Positions 10,366 through 24,000 of a DNA stretch of 64,000 bases are shown here, piece after piece (the stretch's first letter is position 1; each line of letters starts with the position of its first letter). The notes beneath the pieces are model-generated. The model had not been told where the DNA came from, did not search any database, and saw nothing but the letters and a program-made list of their open reading frames with translations. Source of the stretch: Incumbomyces delicatus (taxonomy: Eukaryota > Ascomycota > Eurotiomycetes > Chaetothyriales > Trichomeriaceae); NCBI GenBank assembly GCA_017655985.1, contig JACJVS010000005.1, forward strand, positions 1,674,001-1,738,000, written 5' to 3'. Position numbers and translations under genes: made by a program.

Positions 10366-11790
10366 ATGGCGTCGGGAAACCCATCATATCTCATCCTCGG
10401 GGCTGGCGTGTTCGGAGTGTCAACTGCCTATCAGCTCATCCAGAAATATCCTAAAGCGTCAGTAACACTGGTTGATCGGGATGCATTCGACGCGACCAGC
10501 CGCGTGGCTGCATCATGGGACTGGAATAAAGTTGTGCGCGCCGACTACGATGATATCGTCTACTGCAAGCTCGCGATAGAAGCTCAGGACGTTTTCAAAT
10601 CCGATCCGCTGTGGAAGCCATTTTTCCATGAGACCGGAATCTACTGGATGTGCCGCAGTGACTACGCGCAGGATGTGGTCGACAACTACAAGAAACTGGG
10701 TCGGAAAGCCGATCTTGTGGCTATGCCTGTGGACGAGGCACGCAAGCTGTACGAGGGCCTTTTCGAGGACGCCGATTACACTGACGTCAAGGAGGTGCTG
10801 ATTAACAGAACGAGCGGGTGGGCCGCTGCTGGAGATTGCTTGGTGGCTGTCACCCGCAAGGCTTTGGAATTGGGTGTCAAATACGTGACGGCGGAAGTTG
10901 CCTCATTGCAGTTCGATGACCGCCGTCGTTGTACGGGACTTAAAACAGCGAACGGCGATACCCTGACGGCTTCGCATGTTATCCTTTGCTCCGGAGCATT
11001 CACACCGAAGCTGTTGGAGCTAAGTGCGAAGACAAGTGGTCTGGATGATCTTCGGGCTGGTTCGAGGATATTAGCAGGTGGCATCACTACCGGCATGACA
11101 CGACTGGATGATGAATCATACGAACGATTTGCTGCTATGCCTGTGGGTGTCCAAGGGTATACTGCGAAACAAGGTAACTTTCCTAGCTGGAGGTATTACT
11201 AGGATGTCAAGATTAATTGCACAATAGGTCCTTTCATCGGCAGTCTTCCGCCGACTAAAGACAGAGAGCTCAAATGGTGGGGACAGACCATATTCAGAAA
11301 CACACGAGAAGTTCTACCTGGCCGGCACATTTCGATGCCGCCGGCCGAACCAGACTACGCGCAGTGGAAGGTTTCCGGCAAACTCAAGGAAGACATTGAC
11401 TACGCGAATCATGTGTTTTATGGGAAGAAAGGTGCAACTTGGAAGATGGAGAAACATCGGATCTGCTGGTAAGACAATGTGCCTCAGCCACGATACGTAG
11501 GTGACTAATGCCAGAGAAGGGACGCCTTCACTACCAGCTCGGACTTCATAATCTCGCCGCACGCAGCCTCGAAGGGGCTATACGTCGCCACATGCGGAAA
11601 CTTCCACGGCTGGAAGTTCTTCCCAGTAATTGGGAAATATGTAGTGCAGATGCTAGAGGGCTCGCTGCCCTCAGATTTGACACAGAAATGGGCTTGGGAT
11701 CGAGAACGGCCAGATGCTTCCCTCAATGCGGAGTATCCAAGGTCAGAGATGAAGGATCTGTTGGATCCAGTTCGGCATTCGAAGCTGTAA
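10366..11790 (+). CDS. Peroxisomal FAD-dependent amine oxidase (FAOX / saccharopine-oxidase / sarcosine-oxidase type)
   Basis: Flavoenzyme of the DAO/GlpO family, likely oxidising a secondary amine such as a fructosyl amino acid, saccharopine or sarcosine, with H2O2 release in peroxisomes. Exons 10366-11173, 11228-11468 and 11520-11790 total 1320 nt, 439 aa, close to known amadoriases. The N-terminal Rossmann motif is LGAGVFGVSTA followed by VTLVDRD. Cys349 in RICWDAFTT matches the usual flavinylation cysteine. The C-terminus has FHGWKFFPVIGKYVV and ends HSKL, a canonical PTS1. Intron 1 ends TAG. Intron 2 gives the expected sequence only if it ends at an AAG acceptor (11519); the stronger CAG five bases upstream creates an immediate TGA. 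So the gene is either intact with a weak acceptor or newly damaged. The exact substrate is not decidable from sequence. Confidence 0.8.
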
Positions 11791-12459
11791 TGAGTCATCT
11801 TGTCAGTCCACATCAGCCTTTCGTGGAGTCACGTTGGTGGTCGCATGTATGGAAAAAGGCATATAGATTTACATGGTCTTGTCACGAGCGCAGGGCGCCC
11901 TCAGCTTTCGCAGTCGATGAGACTGCGAAATCTCCCGTCTCATATACGCCGCTAATCGGTGATTTTAATTGCTGCTCTCAGCTCGTGTCGAGAGCCGTTC
12001 CCAATTTTGGACAGACCTCATGATAACTTCACGAACTTTGGTACAACCTTGAAAGGTGGCTTTCATCTGACATGAGGCCATTGTAAAGTGCTCCGACTGG
12101 GGCCGACAACTTGGAGAGGATACCAGCACCCGGCGATGTGTCCGGAAAATCGTTGTTCCGCATAATGTCTGGTGCCATGAAGTCAGAAAACGGAGGCACG
12201 GGCAACAAACCAATGTGGCTGCCACACGTTGAATAGTAGTGTCCTTGAATTGTTCGTTCTAATTTCTAACGATTACTGCTCTGGAACTTGGCATCGTCTA
12301 AAGAAAAGGGACGCTGAGACAAGGGCTTTCTTTGAAGGCGAGCATTCGTCCTATTTGCAATATCCACCAACCTATTGCTGATGGCACTTGCATGGACTTT
12401 GTTCGTGCCCTCTTTGATCTGCACAACCTCGATTTAGATCGCAACTCTGTTATGCTACC

Positions 12460-13233
12460 ATGGACTACCTCTCTTCGGCCTTCGATCGCGTGCTCGACAA
12501 CCTTGGTCTCTCGCGATCACCATCGTCTCGATCCGAAGCCCCTTCAACCATCAACCCTGATGATCCCATTACACGCATTGTGCACATCGCCCTCCTCCTT
12601 CGCACGCTTCTTCCTGCCGACCTAATCCCAGCAATCCTCGACTATGCTCAACTCTGGGCGCCAGTCGCAAGCATTACCTCGCTCCATCCAGACCGCGTCT
12701 CTGAGGCTCAATCTCCCAAACTCCAAGCCGCAATCCTAATACCGGACCATTTCCCACGCAACAGCATCCGCCGTATCCGCTTCACTACCTTGTCTCGCGA
12801 CCAAGGGTGGTCATCATACCCAGGCGAACAGGGAACTTACCACGGTAGTTGGACCTGGTTCGAAGCTGGCGTTCGTGGCCTTGACCCGGACAACCTCGCT
12901 GATCAAGCCTCGTTGCGGGCGAACTTGCCCATCGACTGCCAGCACCGTAATGCGTTATACCCGGAGCATCGAGAGCTGTGTCTGGCAAATGTGGCAAACT
13001 ACAAGTACGGTGCGCACCAGATTGTTACGAATGTGCATGCTGGACGGGATTTCAAGGCGCACGTGCTCGAGTGGGATGCAGACAGCGAAGATGATCAGGT
13101 ACGGGCGGCGCTGAAGGAGCTCAAGGGTGGATGCAGGGTTGAGGTTGCAGCCTATGCCAGGTTTCCTGGTTGGGTTAACTATGTGCAGAGTGTAAGGATT
13201 GAGATTGAATGTGCGGTGGTGAGGAGAATGTAA
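12460..13233 (+). CDS. Conserved fungal protein of unknown function
   Basis: Single-exon frame of 257 aa with codon use and composition like a real gene. No signal peptide or clear transmembrane segment. The N-terminal third is helical (HIALLLRTLLPADLIPAILDYAQLW). The rest looks like a beta-rich domain with conserved-looking aromatic motifs GTYHGSWTWFEAGVRG and ARFPGWVNYVQSVRIEIEC. I recall similar hypothetical proteins in ascomycetes, with no assigned function. It follows the FAD oxidase on the same strand after about 670 bp, and there is no sign of a functional link. Confidence 0.65.
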   Translation: MDYLSSAFDRVLDNLGLSRSPSSRSEAPSTINPDDPITRIVHIALLLRTLLPADLIPAILDYAQLWAPVASITSLHPDRVSEAQSPKLQAAILIPDHFPRNSIRRIRFTTLSRDQGWSSYPGEQGTYHGSWTWFEAGVRGLDPDNLADQASLRANLPIDCQHRNALYPEHRELCLANVANYKYGAHQIVTNVHAGRDFKAHVLEWDADSEDDQVRAALKELKGGCRVEVAAYARFPGWVNYVQSVRIEIECAVVRRM

Positions 13234-14418
13234 ACAAAAAAACAAAAAACTCCCGTGGTGAACTTGCAAAACTGTTTACGAATCCGCGGGTAAGATTCTC
13301 CATGTGGACCATGCTCGCCCAAGTTCCTCGAGGGGCAGAGAGTGCAAGGTGTGAGAGCACCTCCGTGGCACATGGGCGGCATATCCAGGCTTTTGAACGA
13401 TCTCTACATGACCATTAGAGGCACAATGCGCACGGCCAAGTGTAACAAATCAATAGGATGCCGCCACATCCTCGAGTTTTGTTCTAGCACTGGTTTTCAT
13501 GGCACAATATCCCTTGTCCTGAAGACACCATTCAAGTTGAGGAGCGAGGTCTTGCTGGCAGTGCATACGCCCACTGTTCTCCAACATCGTTCTTCAAGAT
13601 GTGCTGGTAAGGCAGAAAGCAAGTGGTTGCGACTAATATCCCGGCAGCAAAATGTCGGGTACCTGTGTTGGTAGTAGCTGGCTATCCACAGTTTTTCCAC
13701 GAAATACTCTTTTTGCCATAACAATCTGAGGATCGTCGATTTCCTTCCAAATGCATGGTGAGGGAGCAACCAGCTACCTCAGAGTCCTTTCCCTACTACT
13801 TAGCAGTGTAAAGGCTACGTAGCATATACATAGGACTGTAGACTCTCGGAACCATAGATACTTCGTACAATCCGGGATGACAAGCACTTTGGGTTACGCG
13901 TTCATGAAGGTAAAGATTGGAGTATCTGCGATAATACATACAAGGCGATCAAGACCTGGGTCATGTCAGTCAAGGACTTGACAGAAAGCAAAAGCAAACT
14001 TTGTGAAATGGAGCATTTTATACCAACATACATATACTATCAAATACAGATGCTTACACAGCCAGGCGACTCGCCCGAAGCACCTCAACGATGTTATCGT
14101 TGACAAGTTCCACAACTCCATCCGACCTATAAATATCAGTCTATAGCCATCGCCCTCGGCAAATTGAACTAAAATTCCAATCTCAAACGAGTCATCCTTT
14201 CCAACTCTGCAAAAACGCTTTCGCAAGGGGTTTGTTTGTCTCCACACGAGATGAGTTCCAAACATGAATATTTTCGTCATGATAGTCTAAAAATTGATAT
14301 GCGAGAATCGCAAATATCCTGATCTATTCTGGTATTGTCAAATGAGGTTGCAGCGAATGATCGGGACAATATGCTGAAATAGAAGTGCAAGGTGTGGAAA
14401 ACAAATTCGTGTGGTTGC
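13234..14418. other. Intergenic between hypothetical gene and PKS
   Basis: About 1.2 kb with several short frames (for example 13497-13769 and 13966-14280, both minus) that show no family resemblance or plausible splice partners. The right part is AT-rich and would hold the PKS 3' UTR. Nothing else is supported. Confidence 0.4.
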
Positions 14419-17400
14419 TTAGCCTTGGATAGCTTCACGAATGTGTTGTCCAACGCCCTTGGCCACCGGTGGCTTCATCATAGTGAAGTGGTTGCCCTTG
14501 ATCGTGACCATCTTGCATTTCTTGACATCGAGGAGCTTGTCCCAGCCGTTAGGCCCGAAGTCAGTTCTGTTTTCCAAGAGCCACTTCATGCTCTTTGGAT
14601 CGTCGGCTTGTGGGGGAGGTCGTGGGTCACCTGGCTTGCCACAAACACCATCGGTTGCCCAAAGCATCAGGGTTGGCGGTGTGACGAACCCGGCACGCTC
14701 TGCATGCTCTGGTCGATAAGCAGTCAAAGCTTTGATGCTATATTCGAAATGAGGCAAGAGCCAATTGGGAGTCTTGCCAGTGCCGGTTCCCAGAAGGCCT
14801 ATCTCATCGAAGAAGTGGTGAAGGCGAGCTGGCAGGGGCTCCAGTTTGACGGGACATGGTGAGTCGATCAAGATAAGCTTCTCAACATACCAATTCTTGT
14901 CTGGGTTGCTCTTCGCAAGTGTCGAAAGCTGCTTGGCAACCTCGTATGCAACAACGCCACCTGCGGACCATCCACCAAGGATGTATGGTCCCACTGGCTG
15001 TCTTCGCATGACTTCTTCCAAGTACAGCTTCGAAACGCCTTCAATACCACATGTGTAGCTGGTTGGGTCCTTCATAAAGGGGCAGTTCAGTCCATAGACA
15101 GCAAGGTTCTTGCTGTCGATTGCAGGAATTGAGACATAGGACGTTGCGGATCCACTGCCATCAGGGAACAAGAAAAAATTTTTGGTCGCAGTCTTGGGAT
15201 TTCCCTGAAGCAAAACGGAAGTAGCGGGGGGCATGTTGACCACAATTGGAATTGTCGGAGCTGGAGACGGTGCTACTTTCACGGATGGTGTAGCGGTAGG
15301 AGCAGCTGTAGGAGTAGGCTTAGCTGGCTCAGGAGCTTTCCGGGCCGGCGCAGGGGCAGGCGCGTCAAGACCGAGCGCCTTCCGAAGGTGGCCAAGCGTT
15401 GGGTTGTCCGCGAGGATCGTGGGATCAAGGTCAATGTCGTGGTCCTCGCGAAGCTTGCCAAGAACAGTCAACGCCATCAGCGAGTCCATTCCCAAGTTGC
15501 TCAGGTCAGTTGTCTCGACAATCTCGTCGAGCTCCATTTCCATTTCTTGTGCAATGACACGTCGAATGGTCTCGATCATGTCAGCACCGCCGGCCGCAGG
15601 GGTGGAGATGCTCTCGACCGCGGCTGATCGACCTTGCTCAGACTTGGGAGGCAGATCAACAGGCTCTGGGGTTGTGACACCAGACTCAACCGTGTCTTCT
15701 TCACTTTCGGAGTCTTCATCAGTCGAGTCGGAGGAGCTAGAATCATCCACCGGAGCAGAGTCAGCAGGTCCAGACATCTCGGAGAGGTGCTTTCGCAGAG
15801 CACCAACGGAATCATAGTCTGTAAACAAGCTGCTCTCAACTTCGAGATCAAGATCCTCTCTGAACTTGCCTGAAATGGTCAAAGACATTAAACTGTCAAC
15901 ACCAAGATCAGCCCATTGCACGTTGTCGACGAGCTCGGAATGATCAACATCGATCTCCTGCGCAATGATGTCAAACGCCTTTTGGGCGAGAGAACCAGTA
16001 GGTTTGGGAGCAGCAGGGGCTTTCTTCGGTTTGGGGGCTTTCTCTTTCTTGACCTTTTGCTTCGGTGGAGGGGCAGGAGTAGCGACGACTGGAACTGGAG
16101 CGGGGGCCCTTGTCACGACAGGAGATGGTGCGGCAGCGACAGCAGGCGCGGCAGGCTTGGCTGCCGGTGCGGCAGACTTGCCCTTATTACCAGCCTTTGG
16201 CATCATGACATCCATCAACTTCCGTGGGATGCACTGGAAACGCACAGCACCACAAAGACCAATGACTTCCTTCTTGTCGTTGAAGATCCAGACGTCACCA
16301 GCTCTCATTTTTGAGCCAGTAACAGGCTGCATCTTGACGTAGCTGTAGTACGTCTTGTCGTGCTGAAGTCGCTCAGCAAGTCTCAAGCTGGTCCAGCCAT
16401 GAGAGATAAAGCATTCATCCTGAGGATTGACGGTAGCGTTGACCGTGAAGCCGCTGATATGGCACACGCTATCAATCCAGTAAGGGTTCATGAAGAACTG
16501 ACCCTCCTGAGAAGCAGGTCTAAACTTGATTGTGCCGGCAGCCTCAAACTCTGGACCATCGAAGAGGACACTTTGCATGCCCTGGAAGGCATCTGTGTAA
16601 TCGACGAGGGCACCGAAGAGCTTGTACGCCATGGGTCGGCTGACTTTGTCAGCCTCACCGTTCTCAACCTTGTGTTTGAGGAGATCAATTCGGGACTGCA
16701 CGAGATAAGCTTGTTTAGCCCATTCTGCTTTCCAGGCTTCGGGGTCTCCAAAGGTACAGACACATTTTGCGTGCACAACATCCTTCCTGCCATTGAAAGA
16801 GGTGATGGTAAAATCAGCCTTGTTTGCGTTCAAGTCAACGGTGCAGTTGGCTCGGAATACCTGAGATTCAGGCTCCTTAGTGTTCTTCAGCAGCAGAGGC
16901 GCCGGGTTGTCCATGGCGCCAATGTTGATATAAACGTCCTGGCCAGGTCGCAACATCTTATATGCATAGTCTACCAGAGTGTAGCAAATGTCAGCATACA
17001 GAGTTGAAGGGCAAAGACCCGAGCCGTTCACCAAATGACCAGCGATGACGGGGAACAGTTTGGGATCGGCAAAGTCAGATTCTGCCACCACAGTTACAGT
17101 CTGTCCTTTGACCTCCTCTGAAACGATGCCTTGAACAGCAGTTGTTAGCCGCTTGCGTGGTTTGACTGGTGCAGGGGCAACAGGAGCTGGAGCGGCTTCG
17201 ATGGCCTTCGGTCTGGGATAGTCGCCCTTGTAGATCAACCAGTCACCAGTATATTGGAGCCAGTAGTTCTTTTCGTCGAATCCATAGGAAGGTAAATCAT
17301 GAATGACACGAAGTTGATCATTCTCTTTGTGGAACGCCTCCCAGTTCAATGGCTTACCAGAAGTATAGAGAGTTGCCATGGATTGAGAGATAATTTTCCA

Positions 17401-20400
17401 CGGGTCGTCGTCTCGTCGCATTGTTGGCAGAGTAGCGGTTGAAAGGCAAGACTTGATCATGCTTGCACAGAGAGGGTGACCACCAACCTCAAGCCAAAGA
17501 GAAGCATCACTGATGGTGGCGGAAGACATTGCGGCCGCAATACCACCAACGAAATCAACCGTCTTTCTGCAGTGACGGCTTAAATACAAGGCGTCAAAGA
17601 CACCACCTGAAGTGACGACATCACTCAACAGAGGGGAGATAACGGGGACTTTAGGAGGATTGTAGACAATGTTCGCAGCAAGCTTCTCGAAGTCCTCCAG
17701 AATTGGATCGACCTGAGAGGAATGGAATGCAAAAGGAAGCTTGAGCTTGGTGCACTTTTGACCAGCATCAGCCAGCTTTTGGGCCACGGCATCGATATCA
17801 CCCATGGTGCCGGAAAGGACAGTATCGGAGACGCCGTTGATACAAGCAATTTCAATTTTGCCTTGGCTGTTGGCAACAACGTCTTGGAGGCCTGCAACAG
17901 GGCATCGAACTGCAAGCATAGCGTGAGTTCCGGCGGTGCACTTCTTCTCGAGAAGTGCGGCGCGCTTGCCAACCAGATAAATGGTATCGGCAACAGAAAG
18001 CACACCAGCAGCTTGGAGAGCAGCGTATTCACCAAGCGAGTGGCCAATGACGACGCTCGGCTCGACTCCCCAGGTTGACCAAAGTCGGGTGCAAGCCATT
18101 TGGATGCAGCACATTCCGAGCTGCACAACCGTGGGTGGAAGGTTCTGAACCTCAACACTTCCGTCAACCAGTGGCATGATGGATGGCAGGCCTTGTCGAA
18201 GAGCAATCTCGTTAAACTCCTCAATATCGGCACGGAACTGCTTGGAGGTGTCAAACAGCTTCTTGCCCATGCCAGTGTACTGCGAACCCTGACCAGTAAA
18301 CGCGAACGCCATCTGCGGCGCAGCGAGTGGGATCGGTGAGTGAGTCTCGGACTGTATCGATTTGAGAGCAGCCGAGAGCTGTGAGACGCTGTTGACTGGG
18401 AACGAGGCACGATAAGTATAGTGCGCTCGTCTTGCGGCAGTGGTGTAAGCAAGATCAGCCAGCCCAATTTCTGGGTTAGAATTAACATAGGCCTCAAATT
18501 TGGCCAATGTCTTCTTCATTGCGCCCAGCGACTTAGCGGAGATTGTGATGACTTGAGTTGATCGAGGATCAGGGGTTCCAGTCGTTCGGATCTCGGGACC
18601 ATCAGTCATGAGCATGGCGGTGTTGCCACCAGCAGCACTGAAATTGTTGATGAAAGTTATGCGCTTCCCACCAGCAGGCCGAGGAAATGGCGTTGGCTCA
18701 AAAGCGATGTTTACACCACGTTCCTTGAGGTCTGGTGCAAAATTTTTGTTAATCTGCTTCTTGATACCAGTGTGAGGCGGGATCATGCTCTTTTGCAGCA
18801 TGAGCAACACCTTGATCAAGGCACAGACACCAGAGACAGCTTCTCCATGACCGATGTTGGATTTGACTGCACCAACATAGAGAGGCTGATCTGGGCGTCT
18901 ACGACCTTGTCGAGGGGCAAAGACCGAGGAGACAGACTCCATTTCAATACCATCACCAGCTTGTGTGCCAGTGCCATGCATTTCGACATAGTTAACGTCG
19001 TTGCAAGGGACGTTGCACTCTTTGAGCACTTTGTCGAACAGGAAAGACTGGTTTTCGGCGCAAGGATGGGTGATCGAAACGGCCTGGGCGGAGTGATTTG
19101 TGCCAATTCCTCGAACAATACCCAGGATCGGATCGCGGTCAGCGACAGCGTCCGCGTATCTCTTCATGATGACGGTGCACACACCGTCACCTCGGCAGTA
19201 TCCATCTGCGTCATTGTCCCATGTCTTGCAGGATCCAGTCCTGCTCAAGAAATGACCTCGGCTCAGACCAGAGAAAATGTCAGAATTGGTGAGAACATTG
19301 GCACCACCTGTGAAAGCAGTGTCACACTCGCCAGCCCGCAGAGAAGTAATGGCAACATTCATGGCGGCAAAACTGGACGAGCACGCCGTGTCGACCGAGA
19401 AAGAGGGACCGCTCCACTTAAAAAAGTAGTTCAAGCGACCCGGTCCGAAGGCTCGGACACCACCAGAGATGAAATATGTGTCAATATCCTGAGCGGCATT
19501 GACCTCACGCCAATCATCGGAAGTTTGGCCGTAGAATGTACCGATTCTATCTCGTTTGGTCGATGGTGTTCGATCAGCAACAAAGCCGGACATTTCCATG
19601 GCCTCGTAGGCAGTGGTCATCATCAACCTTTGCATCGGGTCGGTCTGAGCGGCTTCACGAGGCGACATGTTGAAGAATCGGGCGTCAAACAAGCCTGGAT
19701 GTTCGATGAAGTTGCCGAATGGGGTGTGACTGGTATTCTTCTTTTTGGAAGTAGGATCGGTGTGAGAATCGACCGGAAATCGGTCTGGAGGAATGGGTCG
19801 GTGCACGTCGAGACCTTTGACGAGCAAGTCCCAGAATAGATTGTGGTTGGCAGCATCTGGGAAGCGGCCGGAGAAACCAACAATGGCAATGTCGGCTTCT
19901 CGCTTTGACTGCTTTGTGCCGCCTGGAGCAAGGGTCGACCAGGTGGATTGGTCCTCGACGGTGACTTTGGAGGTAACAGCTTTCATGGCGGAAGCGACGC
20001 TACTGGTGAGGTTCGTGATACTTGCGGCGAAAATCTTGGTCTCTGCTGGTGAGCCGGAAGCACAATACTTCAGGACTTTGTCCCAGCGGATGGGCTCCAG
20101 GATTATTTCTCTGATAGCTTCCTCGAGGATTTCGAGGCCATTCTTGCCTTGGATTGGCTTTCCCGAGACGCTAGAGCAGATAGAAAACTTCTGTGTTTGC
20201 GCTTCGAAGATAGCCCTAGTTTGAGGCCTCAAGATCTTTTGCACGTCGCTTTCCAGGTGAAGGTGAGCTGCATGGTAAGGGGCAAAAACCGGCACGGTAA
20301 CGCTCTTTTTCGACCGGAAGAATTCTGACGATTCGAAGCATAGCGCTCTTGTGGCCGGAGGACCACTGACCGTTACTGATGTGGCAGAGGACGCCGAGAT

Positions 20401-21044
20401 CCAGAGCTTGTTGGCAGGAGAGACGTTCTTCTCAGCATGGAAACTGTCCAATGCTGCCTGTGCCGATTTTTCATCAGAGGCCACGATTGTCGACCATGAT
20501 TTGCTTCCGGAGTCAACCTCAAGCTGTTGGGCAACCTTTCCAACATGGGCTCCAACCCGGAAAGCAAGTCGGACGGATTCAATGGCGAGGGGGAGTAGGG
20601 CGGTTAGGGAATCGGCGCAGGAGATGGCTGTGGCGGGAATTAGGCCAGTGCACAGACCTATAAGCCTGGCATCTGCATTAGGTTGTATATATGATGGTGT
20701 TCGCTCTTCAAATGCTCTGTGTCGCGTCAGTCACGTTCTTCCGAGCTCGTTCAGCTTTGTACTCACCCAATAAAATGACATAATTGAGAAATACATAGCA
20801 ACGCGCTTTCGATGGCGGCATCTCTCTGCTCGCTTCGGTAGTAACGATCGACAAGTTCTTGTATCGTGTTGAAATCCGGCACAGCTTTGGAGCGATATAA
20901 TCTGCTGCGTTCTTCAACTCTGACGGCTTCACTGGCTCGCTCCAAGAAAGATTGTAACAAGACATTATCCTTTCTTGGAAAGACCTTGGTGAAGAAGGCC
21001 CGGCAATCTGCCGTTTGGTCTCCGAAGATGTAGACTTCCTCCAT
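14419..21044 (-). CDS. Non-reducing polyketide synthase, DHN-melanin (T4HN/YWA1) type
   Basis: Iterative type I PKS. Exons 21044-20767 and 20716-14419 (50-nt intron, GTGAGT...CACAG) give 6576 nt, 2191 aa. Domain order: SAT (about 1-370; MEEVYIFGDQTADC start, active Cys115 in GLCTG); KS (about 375-800; Cys538 in DTACSS, His673 in EMHGTG, His716 in KSNIGH); AT (about 880-1190; GHSLGEYAAL); PT (from about 1280; GHLVNGSGLCPSTLYAD); two ACPs (serines in GVDSLMSL and GMDSLMAL); and a C-terminal TE with GGWSAGG. Catalytic residues look intact. Double ACP plus TE and total length match 1,3,6,8-tetrahydroxynaphthalene synthases such as PKS1 of melanising fungi; the FLFPDGSGSATSY motif at the TE start also fits. 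Cercosporin- or elsinochrome-type PKSs share the layout, so the product is inferred. No reductase, dehydratase or melanin regulator lies nearby. Confidence 0.92.
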
Positions 21045-24000
21045 GGTCAAAAGTGAAAATTTGTTCAAAATGAGTGTCGTCGTGGTCCGGTTGGGTTTCT
21101 TAGCAGGCGAGAAAGTTGAAAGAACGGTTGGTCTCGCTGATACATATGTGTCAGGGGCTGCCCTTTCCACCCACTTATCGAAAATAGATCCATGACCTGG
21201 CAGGGGGTCATTCGACAAGCGTAGATTGTGGGGCCTTGACATGCGCACAACGATCTGCAAACTTGAAATTCAAACACTGGCCGAGGATTAGTCTAGCAAG
21301 GCTTGTGGACAAGTTGCTCGGCGAGCTAACTTTCTGGGAGCAGCTCGATCCACTTGTTCTTGCCTTTACATTCAAATTCGGAAACCGATACTTTGCTAGA
21401 GCTCTCGCAGCTCTGTAGCATCAGGGTGGAGAGTCGCTGTAACTTGCCCAATGCAGTATAGTGAGTAATTTAAACGTCTTACTTTCATGTGCGCTAGATG
21501 TGGTGTAGCGAATGTCCAAGCCTCTCTCCAATCTTTATTTATGGAAATATGGAGACTGAACAACCACTAGAATCACTCGTAAAAGCATCAGCCGCGGCCA
21601 CTTTTCTTTTCTCGGCTGAGGCTGGGCCTCTTGGGCCTGGGACTAGCAAAGTTCCTCGCATCAGAATCTGTCGCGATCTAGTCTTTGAAAAAGTGCTGGA
21701 AGTATCGTATCATTAGCAAGAGTACAAGCTTCTTACTGCAGCCTTAGATACTTCGTATTACACTTCAGCCCTATATACGTGAGATATCGTTTACTTTCGA
21801 GCACGCTCGTTGTATCCGAGGTGAATGATTTGCGTCCAAGCGGATTGTGTTCCACGGCCTTAGGCGTCCAGACCTGGGTCGTCGGCTCACATTCCCGCTA
21901 GGATAGAATGCTGCATGTAAGAAAGGCACTTGTGATTGTGTCACGGTCCGTTCAATTCGACCGAGAACCAATGCTAGGCCGGATGAACGGCAACGATCTC
22001 CTCAGGTTCTGGTGCTGCGCAAGCCTCAGACACGTCCTATTTCCATGAACGATCGCGTATCACTATTAGGCCAGCTGCTTGAGGTGCCTCGGACCCGGCA
22101 GCACCATGACTTGTTCCTTGGACCAGCTGTCCCAGTCAGCTGCAGGTGAGAAGTGTATTCGTCTCTGACCTGCCTAGTTTGGAAAACAAGATTGTTCGCC
22201 GATGCCTCTATGGACTCCATAGGAGCGCTGTCAACCACGCGTGCAAAGCAATAATGACAAGGCCCAGATCAGGAGTCCGAGATTGAGATTATATATCCTT
22301 GATGTGGAACTATGCAGAATATTTCGCAATTTCTACCACGCGACGTACACCTGAACTACAATCTGTGTATAGATAAGTTGAACCGGTGCCAGAACTGCAG
22401 GACATTTCAAAATACCATGATTTCGTAAAACAAGGTTCGTGTTGTTCTCGGTATTTAAGTTGGGTTAGCGTTTGATCAAAGCAAATGTTATTTTTCAGAC
22501 GGCAGCAAAGAGTACGGCTGCCCCCAACTACGGTTTAGTAATGCTCACTAGCTTTGGCCAAGCCATTCAAGTGTGAGATGCGTTTCACAGAAAGGGGCAT
22601 GCTCTCAACTTGAGCGTGTGTGCCCCTGCGGCAAAAGGGAGGGGAGATAAGCTCCTGAGGCACTAATTGCTTGTGGGGAAGGCCTGCAATCTCAGCCTTT
22701 TCCGCTGTGATGGACATGGAGTGGATTGATGGAGCCGTGACTTTCCACTGGTGACATACTTGATCTCGTCTGAAGAGTAAATACGTGTTTTAAGTCCAGG
22801 GGATGTTGATCTCTTTATCAATAAAGTCACTTTGTTGTGCGTTGGCTGAAATACATAAGGCTGTGCAATCATTTCTTCGGCAAGTGGGCTTGATAAGACT
22901 TTGAGCTCTCCTTCGAGCTCTCATTTTTTAGATAACCAACTTTTCGGCAGCGGAGGCGGAAAGGTTAAAGGAGGCAAAACGCGGGATTGAATGGTAACGT
23001 TCACATGTGTTTTGACCCCTTAAGGAACCCCGAGCAACACATCCTCACCCTGGGCCTATGCTCTTTTGCCAGACGCTGCTGGGCTCGGCTTGATGGGTTC
23101 ATTAGGATATCCGATTGTCGCGGTTGACCTTGCAAGGACAGCTCCATTGATTTAGACACGCCTTTCCTCCTCGGTGCATCTCTCGCCCTCTCAGAAGTGT
23201 ACGACTATTCTGCTGAACAAACTCCGCCATCCAAGCTACCAGCGTTGACGACCCAACCAAGTAAGTTTGTCAAGGGACCAAATCAATATCACCTTGACCA
23301 CATCCATTCACGCTTCGGATTAGGCATATTGACATAAACCCATGAAGCAGACCGACCGGCCAGCTTGATAGCCGTTCGGTGTCCACAGTGCAGTCCATCA
23401 GTATTAGGCTACAGAGATTCAACACACCCGCTGGTAGGCCATATGCGTGCAGACTGTAATCCGATGAGTGAAATTTCCTATCAGAACGGTATATCTGACT
23501 GTTCGCGTGATGCTATTCCTTTATTGCCTCGCTGTTCAGTATCATTCTGTTTTTCCTTCCCAAATGGATGCTCAAATCCACGTGGTCGTGAGATGTGGAG
23601 GCTGAATATCTTGGCTGCTCCAAGACGATGAAACTATAGGATGGCGCAAACAAGTATCCAACGAACAATTTGTCTATCGTCGGTGGCGTCCCTGCCGCAA
23701 TGCTTCCGGGTTCGTGTGGTCAAATAGCGACCATGTTCAAGCAGCCTCGGGGACCGGCCACTCAAGCCGACGAACGGAAAATGGAAAGTTTTCACTCAGC
23801 GGTACATTCGGTAGAAATCTCTGAACGGACGCAACACACATATCGCGGCGGGAGTCCAAAGGTCAACCTGAGCTACAGGTAGGGGTCGTAATATTTAAAA
23901 AAGTGTGGTAAAAAGTGGTTCTCAACCAGCCAATTGAACATGCGGGAAATTTAAGCGAGCCAATGTTTGTTTGAAAGAACAGCCCACTTTTTACCACACT

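Noticed and set aside
13966..14280. 104-aa frame downstream of the PKS stop on the same strand
   Set aside because: AT-rich, no recognisable motif; more likely PKS 3' UTR.
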